NCBI RefSeq assembly: GCF_000611645.1
Contig: NW_014012811.1
Location: 1-14,271 of the forward strand
DNA: 14,271 bases
Reading direction: 5' to 3'
Source of the DNA: Monoraphidium neglectum
Taxonomy: Eukaryota > Chlorophyta > Chlorophyceae > Sphaeropleales > Selenastraceae
Below, in pieces: positions 9,659-14,271 of the stretch. Below the pieces are notes generated by a model that did not search any database, was not told the DNA's origin, and saw only the letters and a program-made list of their open reading frames with translations. Position numbers and translations under genes: made by a program. Each line of letters begins with the position of its first letter. The first letter of the stretch is position 1.

Positions 9659-12066
9659 ATGGCGAGGCGTCTGGACGCCGGCGTGTGCGCAGCCCTGGTT
9701 GAGGCAGGGTGTGTGTCCGATGAGGAGTGGGTGCGCGAAGGGGGGCCCCTTCGCAGTATAGGACTCGCTGCTTGCCACGACAGCGGCCCCCTGCAAGCCG
9801 CAACGTGGGACGCGGCGCTGAGGGCGCTGCGCGAGCCGCGCACCGAGGTCTGCGCGTGCGATGTGCTCGGGGTCGTCCTCAACACCAGCGCGGCGCGCCA
9901 GCAGCAGGCGTGCGCGCGTGCCGACATCATCAGGGCCCTCGGACACGTCGTGGAGTCCGGCGGCCACCACGAAAAATCGGCCCGCCAAGCGGCGCAGGCC
10001 CTGTCGACCCTTTTCTGCAACCCCAGCAATGCGCGGACGGCCGCCGCCGCCATCCTGGCTGCTGTGCCGGGCATCGTCCCCTCTTTGTGCCGCATGCTCG
10101 TCTCCCTCGCGACGCGCGCCAACTACAAAGTGGTGACCTGCGCCTCGTGCGTGACGCTGCTGGGGGCCCTGGCGTCTTGGGACGCCGGTGGCAGCGTGGC
10201 GGCGCAGGCGCTGCAACATCATGGGCTTGCAGACGCACTGCGGCGAGTCGCGGGTGCGTCGCGAGCTGTTTGTGTTGTGTGCGCCGCGCTTTGTGTGTGC
10301 TCGGCCGGGCGAGACCACCCTTCTGACGCACCAGACAGGTTGCCCGCGCAGCTTCTGATCAGCTGCTTTTGCTGCGTGTACACGCACGGTCGGCCCCAAC
10401 GCATGGCTGCGCCTCGGCGGCGGCTTGTTCAGCGCCCAACCCCCGCCTTTTGTTGCTGATGTCCCCCCCTCTTTCCCCTATGACATCACGACTCGCTCAG
10501 AACCGGAACCTGCGGCGACTCAGGGCGCGCCTGACGGCCTTTGCCAACAAGCATGGCAGGGAGCTGTGAATGTCACCCTCGCGCTGATGGACCAAACCCC
10601 CGGCAGCATACCGTGCAGCAGTCAGGGCGAGGCGCGCGCGATGGCGCTGCTCCTGCTCGATCTGACGGAGCGCCCGCCCCCTGCTGGCCTGCCGGAGGCG
10701 ACCGCAGTCGAAATGCGCCGGCTGCTCCGCGAGCGGCTGTCCCTTCGAGCCGCCTTTCGGCCGTCAGCGGCGCCGCCGCCGCCCCAGCTGTCACCGGCGC
10801 CGCAGCGCGCAGAGGAGGAGGCGAGGCGGCAGCGAGGGACGGCCCCGCCTGCGCCGCCGCAGCCTGGCGTTGTTCGCGGCGCGACAGCGCTCGGCGCAGC
10901 GGCGGGTTCGGCGGCGATGGGGGAGAAGGCTATCGTGCGGGCCTGCGCGGCATGCGGCAAGGCGCGAGGAGCTGTGGGCGTGAAGCTGCGACCATGCCTT
11001 GGCTGCTACCCCGTGCTGACGACTTTTTACTGTTCAGTGAGCGGCGGTTGACGGAGTGTTCTTGAACAAGCCACATTTTCTGGGGTGGATTTGTGTGTCG
11101 GGGGGGTGGGGCACGGGCATGAGTGCACGCGTGCGTGCGTGCTTGTGTGTTCATCCACAAGTGTCTGTGTATGGGAGGGCATCTGCACATGCGTGCGTGC
11201 ATGAATGGGCGCACGTGTGCACATGCGGGTACATTTTTGCACGTGTTCCATGTATGTGTATCACGATTGTGTGGGCGAATGGGTGGGGCAGAGGAAGGGT
11301 GGGTGGGTAGGCAAACGGGGATGCCAGCACATTGGGTGGGTGGAAGTTGCGGTGGGGCGAGGGTGACGAAAGGGCCAGGAGGGGGCAGCTAGTTGCAAAT
11401 GTGGCAAGCGCGTCGGTAGCAGAGAGCTTACATTGCTGGCAACCACCAGGAATGATACCGATGGCCGCTCCGCCATGGTCCCCTTTTTGCCGCCTCGCTG
11501 ATTGCCGCAGCGTGACTGCCAGAAGGTGCGCCTTCTGCCCCTGGGGATGCATGGGCGCGGGATCCAGGTACCTCTGGCGGGGTCTCAAGCAGCCGGCCTG
11601 GACGTTAGGGGTTATGCTTGCAGCAAGAGCGCCCGATTCAGCGTTCAGAATTGCGTGAGGCTTGCTGCACTGAGCTATATAATTTGACTCCTTCGACTGC
11701 CGCACCACTCCTTGGCCGCCCAACGTTCTTCCATCGCCTCCCCAGTCTGACTGGCCGCGCCACCGGGCCGAGTGCAAGGCGGCGCAGCACCAGCAGCAGC
11801 TGCAGCAGCAACCGCAGCCCAAGGGCGCTCCCGCAGCTGCGCCACAGCTGCAGGGTCCAGGGTCAGAGGGGCCACCAGGGGCTGGCGCCCCACCACAAAC
11901 CCTGGAGGGGCTGATGGTGCTGCCGGTGCGCGAGCTGCGGGCGCTGCTGACGTCACACGGCGTCAGCGCTGCGGGTGCGGTGGAGAAGGCTGACTTGGCG
12001 CGACTGGTGCTGGGCGTGCTGCAGGGGAGCGGTGATGGCGGTGCGAGCAGCACCGGGAGCGGCTGA
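9659..12066 (+). CDS. Paralogue B: ARM-like, MYND zinc-finger protein with SAP-like C-terminus, complete
   Basis: Exons are 9659-10253, 10501-11036, 11511-11525 (microexon) and 11746-12066 (stop TGA), giving 488 residues. Residues 1-198 are ARM-like; the stretch from QAAQALSTLFCNPSN to PGIVPSLCRML (about 115-152) has the typical small-residue and leucine spacing of an ARM unit. The linker at about 265-340 is rich in Pro, Ala, Glu and Arg. The MYND finger has Cys 347, 350, 364, 367, 376 and 380, His 388 and Cys 392. A SAP-like motif lies at about 435-475. All splice sites are GT-AG. A likely role is protein-protein scaffolding or transcriptional regulation, inferred only from the domains. It is the best-preserved complete member here; its exons 1 and 2 are closest to C and its exon 4 to A. 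It has no visible signal peptide or membrane segment. Confidence 0.84.
11037..11510 (+). other. Intron 2 of paralogue B, TG/CG-rich with G-rich tract
   Basis: The left half (about 11095-11260) is rich in alternating purine-pyrimidine steps such as GTGCACGCGTGCGTGCGTGC and in CACGTG-like words, a composition that favours Z-DNA. It is nearly repeated in intron 2 of C. At 11281-11308 several runs of three or four G with short loops could form a quadruplex, although one loop is eight bases. The intron ends in GCCGCAG before the microexon. Confidence 0.7.
11511..11525 (+). other. 15-base microexon of paralogue B (MYND zinc finger)
   Basis: The five codons RDCQK lie between a good acceptor (GCCGCAG) and a GTGCGC donor. 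They restore the canonical MYND string YCS-RDCQK-SDWPRH in frame. Without it the finger would lose one zinc ligand. Size, phase and CQK coding match the microexon in A. Confidence 0.8.
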
Positions 12067-12154
12067 AGCGGCCGTCGTGTTACTGCAGAGTGCAGAGTGT
12101 TATGGGGCAGATAGAGCCAGGGCAGCGAAGTGCTCGCTGCGTTTTGATGTTTTG

Positions 12155-12168
12155 TCACTGTACAGTGA
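12155..12168. repeat. Perfect 14-base palindrome in the 3' flank of B
   Basis: TCACTGTACAGTGA reads the same on both strands and starts 89 bases after the B stop. The corresponding place after A (around 9115-9128, CACTGCACAGTAAG) is only partly palindromic. It could be a dimeric protein site or an RNA hairpin. Confidence 0.6.
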
Positions 12169-12232
12169 TACGTCACCCTGCTCCGTATTGAGGGCTGAGC
12201 ACGCAATATTGAATTGCTTGCGATAACAGCTT

Positions 12233-12237
12233 TGTAA
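12233..12237 (+). terminator. Candidate TGTAA polyadenylation signal for paralogue B
   Basis: TGTAA lies 167 bases after the B stop within TTTGTAAGCAG. The aligned position after A reads TATTAAGCAG, so the signal appears to have changed there. A second TGTAA occurs at 12426. Confidence 0.5.
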
Positions 12238-12551
12238 GCAGCAGCAATATTGGAGCTGGGGTGGGTGATGATTGGGAATCACCTCTTATCGTAAAGGCTG
12301 CTCACAACGATGCTGTGTCCTGGCTTGCTCATGCTGGGGACAGTGCATGAGGGTTGAGTGTGCAGATCGAGCTCTGCCATGAAGTGCAATCGAAAGAGCT
12401 TCTGGAGGTGATAGCAGGAAACCACTGTAAGAAAGTGATCTGATTGATCATATGCCTTCGGTGAAGCGCTTGGTAGCTTCCGTGATCTTATCCAAGCTTC
12501 TATCAAAAATTGCTGCATAAAACACTCATTCCTCAAACCCGTCAGCCGCGT

Positions 12552-12565
12552 CTACGGTACCGTAG
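12552..12565. promoter_or_regulatory. Perfect 14-base palindrome upstream of paralogue C
   Basis: CTACGGTACCGTAG is a perfect palindrome about 120 bases before the ATG of C. It is absent from the otherwise similar region before B. It may bind a dimeric factor or may be chance. Confidence 0.4.
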
Positions 12566-12686
12566 CCTGCGTTTTCGGAGTGTCCGAGGGTTTCTGTCGC
12601 TGCGGAGCCCTTTCAAGAACCGTTTCATTGTTTTACTTGTCTACACACAGCCACGCTAATTCGTGGGTGCCAGGGCAGAAGTGTGG

Positions 12687-14041
12687 ATGGGGAGTCGCCT
12701 GGACGTCGCCGTGTGCGCAGCCCTGGTAGAGGCAGGGTCCATTTCACATGACGAGTGGGTGCATGAAGGGGGGCCCCTTCGCAGTGTAGCACGCGCTGTT
12801 GAAAATGACTGCGGTCCCCTCCAAGCGGCAACGTGGGGCATGGCGCTGACGGCGCTGCGCGACGCGCGCACAGAGGTTCGCGCCTGTGAGGTGCTTGCGG
12901 TCGTCATCAACAGCAGCGCGGCGCGCCAGCGGCAGGCGTACGCGCGGGCAGACATCATCAGGGCCCTCGGCCACGTTGTGGAGTCTGGTGGCCATCACGA
13001 CTGGTCGGGCACCCAAGCGGCGCAGGCTCTGGCGGCCCTTTTCTGCAACCCCAGCAATTCGCGGGCGGCCGCCGCCGCCATCCTCGCTGCTGCACCGGGC
13101 ATTGTCCCCTCCCTGTGCCGCCTGCTCGTCTCCCTCGCGACGCCCGCCACCTACAAGATGTCATCCTGCGCTTCGTGCGTGTTGCTGCTGTGGGGGCTGG
13201 TTTCGTGGGACGCCGGCGGCGACGTGGCGGCCCAGGCGCTGCAGTTTCAACGGCTTGCGGACGCGCTGCGGCGAGTTGCGGGTGCGTCGCGTGCTGTGTG
13301 CGCTGGTCCCAGTCTGAATCGCCCTTCTGCCGCGCCAGGGAGGCTGTCTGCAGGAGGGACGCGCAGCTTCTGTCCAGATGCTTTGATGGTTTACGGTCGG
13401 CCCAGGAACGCACAGCTGTGGCGCGGCAGCGGCTCGTTTACGGCCGGACTGCCGACCTTTTGTTGCTGCCGTTCCTTCCTCTCCTTGACAACGTCGCGAC
13501 TCGCTCAGACCCGGAACCAGCTGCAGCTTAGGGCGTGCCTGACGAACTTCGTCGACAAGCGTGGCTGGGAGCTGTCTACGTCGCCCGCGCGCTGAGCCAA
13601 AACCCCAGCAGCATGCCGCGCAGCAGCCAGGGCGAGGCGCGCGCGATGGCGCTGCTCCTGCTCGATCTGACGGAGCGCCTGCCTCCCGGCCTGCCGGAAG
13701 CGACGGCAGACGAAATGCGCCGGGTGCATTGCGAGCGGCGTTTCCTTCAAGACGCCTTTCGGCCGTCAGCAGCGCCGGCGCCGCCCCAGCCGCCACCGGC
13801 GCCGCAGCGCGCGGAGGAGGAGGCGGGGCGGCAGCAAGGGGCGGCCCGGCCTCCGCTGCCGCAGCCCGGCGGCATCACTCAAAGCGCGACGGCGCTCAGC
13901 GCAGCGGAGGGGTCGGCGGCGATGGGTGAGAAGGCTATCGTGCGGGCCTGCGCGGCGTGTGGCAAGGCGCGAGGAGCCGCGGGCGTGAAGCTACGGCCAT
14001 GCCTTGGCTGCTACCCCGTGCTGACGACTTTTTACTGTTCA
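12687..14041 (+). CDS. Paralogue C: ARM-like, MYND protein, 3' end outside window, possible pseudogene
   Basis: Exon 1 is 12687-13281 and exon 2 by homology is 13509-14041; the microexon and last exon would lie to the right of the window. The 198-residue ARM-like domain is intact and clearly closest to B, sharing blocks such as GPLQAATW, ARADIIRALGHVVESGGHH and PSLCRLLVSLAT. The linker is Pro/Ala/Glu-rich, and the first MYND half keeps its five cysteines up to YCS at the GTGAGC donor. With the acceptor that matches B (13507-13508), codon 206 is TAG at 13529-13531 where B has CAG. The next acceptor in the right phase, 13558-13559, would skip the stop and drop about 17 residues. C is therefore either a pseudogene or spliced differently. 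Other lesions were not seen. Confidence 0.7.
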
Positions 14042-14271
14042 GTGAGCGGCGGTTGACGGAGTGTTCTTGGACAAGCCACATTTTGCTGGGGTGTACTTGT
14101 GTGTCGGGGGGTGTGGGGCACAGGCATGGGTGCACGCGTGCGTGCGTGCTTGTGTGTTCGTCCACAAGAGTCTGTGTATGGGAGGGGATCAGCACATGCA
14201 TGCCTGCATGAAAGGGAGCACGTGTGCACATGCGGGTACATTTTTGCACGTGTTTCATGTATGTGTATCAC
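14042..14271 (+). other. Intron 2 of paralogue C (5' part), near-copy of B intron 2
   Basis: From the GTGAGC donor onward this sequence matches 11037-11270 at about nine bases in ten by eye, including the GTGCACGCGTGCGTGCGTGC stretch and the CACGTGTGCACATGCGGGTA segment. No coding sequence is seen. The window ends inside the intron. Confidence 0.8.

Larger units (their letters stand above)
12067..12686. other. Spacer between paralogues B and C
   Basis: No gene is seen. It contains the presumed 3' UTR of B with a perfect palindrome and a TGTAA. The promoter and leader of C follow, similar to those of B. CATAAAA at 12516-12522 is a weak TATA candidate 165 bases before the ATG of C. CAATATTG occurs at 12203-12210 and again at 12246-12253. 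Confidence 0.6.

Noticed and set aside
9494..10399. 301-codon open frame on the minus strand
   Set aside because: It is a shadow of exon 1 of paralogue B, whose + strand protein is conserved in three copies.
11676..11682. TATATAA as a promoter inside paralogue B
   Set aside because: It lies in intron 3, 64 bases before exon 4, with no start codon or gene arrangement that would use it.
11151..12206. 351-codon open frame on the minus strand
   Set aside because: It is antisense to exon 4 and intron DNA of paralogue B; a similar antisense frame over A (8322-9089) follows from the same GC-rich exon.

Overview
The window looks like nuclear DNA of a green alga (Chlorophyta, probably Chlorophyceae). 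The genes are GC-rich and broken by many short spliceosomal introns (about 170-475 bases) with GTGAGT/GTGCGT/GTGGGT-type donors. CAG repeats are common, TGTAA motifs follow two of the four complete gene ends at moderate distance, and the phosphoglycerate kinase reads like the plastid enzyme of green algae. The lineage is inferred from these traits; no species can be named from the sequence alone. All genes recognised lie on the + strand.

Layout. (1) 1-2129: the last six coding exons of a phosphoglycerate kinase gene; its 5' part lies left of the window. (2) 2130-3854: spacer and 3' flank without a recognisable gene. (3) 3855-5278: a complete four-exon gene for prefoldin subunit 3; its first intron appears to use a GC donor. 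(4) 5279-6861: 3' UTR and spacer, with a strong G-quadruplex motif just after the prefoldin stop. (5) 6862-14271: a tandem array of three paralogues, here A, B and C. Each encodes an armadillo-like helical domain in exon 1, a low-complexity linker and the first part of a MYND zinc finger in exon 2. In A and B a 15-base microexon follows, and then exon 4 with the rest of the finger and a SAP-like C-terminal motif. C runs off the right edge after exon 2.

The first two genes are housekeeping genes (Calvin cycle/glycolysis; tubulin and actin folding) with no evident link to the array. The array is the lineage-specific part. Copy A has two pure CAG (polyglutamine) tracts. B and C are close duplicates, including their intron 2 and upstream sequence. 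The last exon of A and B is nearly identical although the rest of those two genes has diverged. C has an in-frame TAG where B has CAG if the homologous splice site is used. I see no RNA gene, transposon, CRISPR array or defence system. The unusual features are the microexon inside the MYND finger, the mosaic history of the array, the GC-AG intron and some patterned non-coding DNA. Exon borders were placed by eye from splice motifs, reading frame and family conservation, without transcript data.
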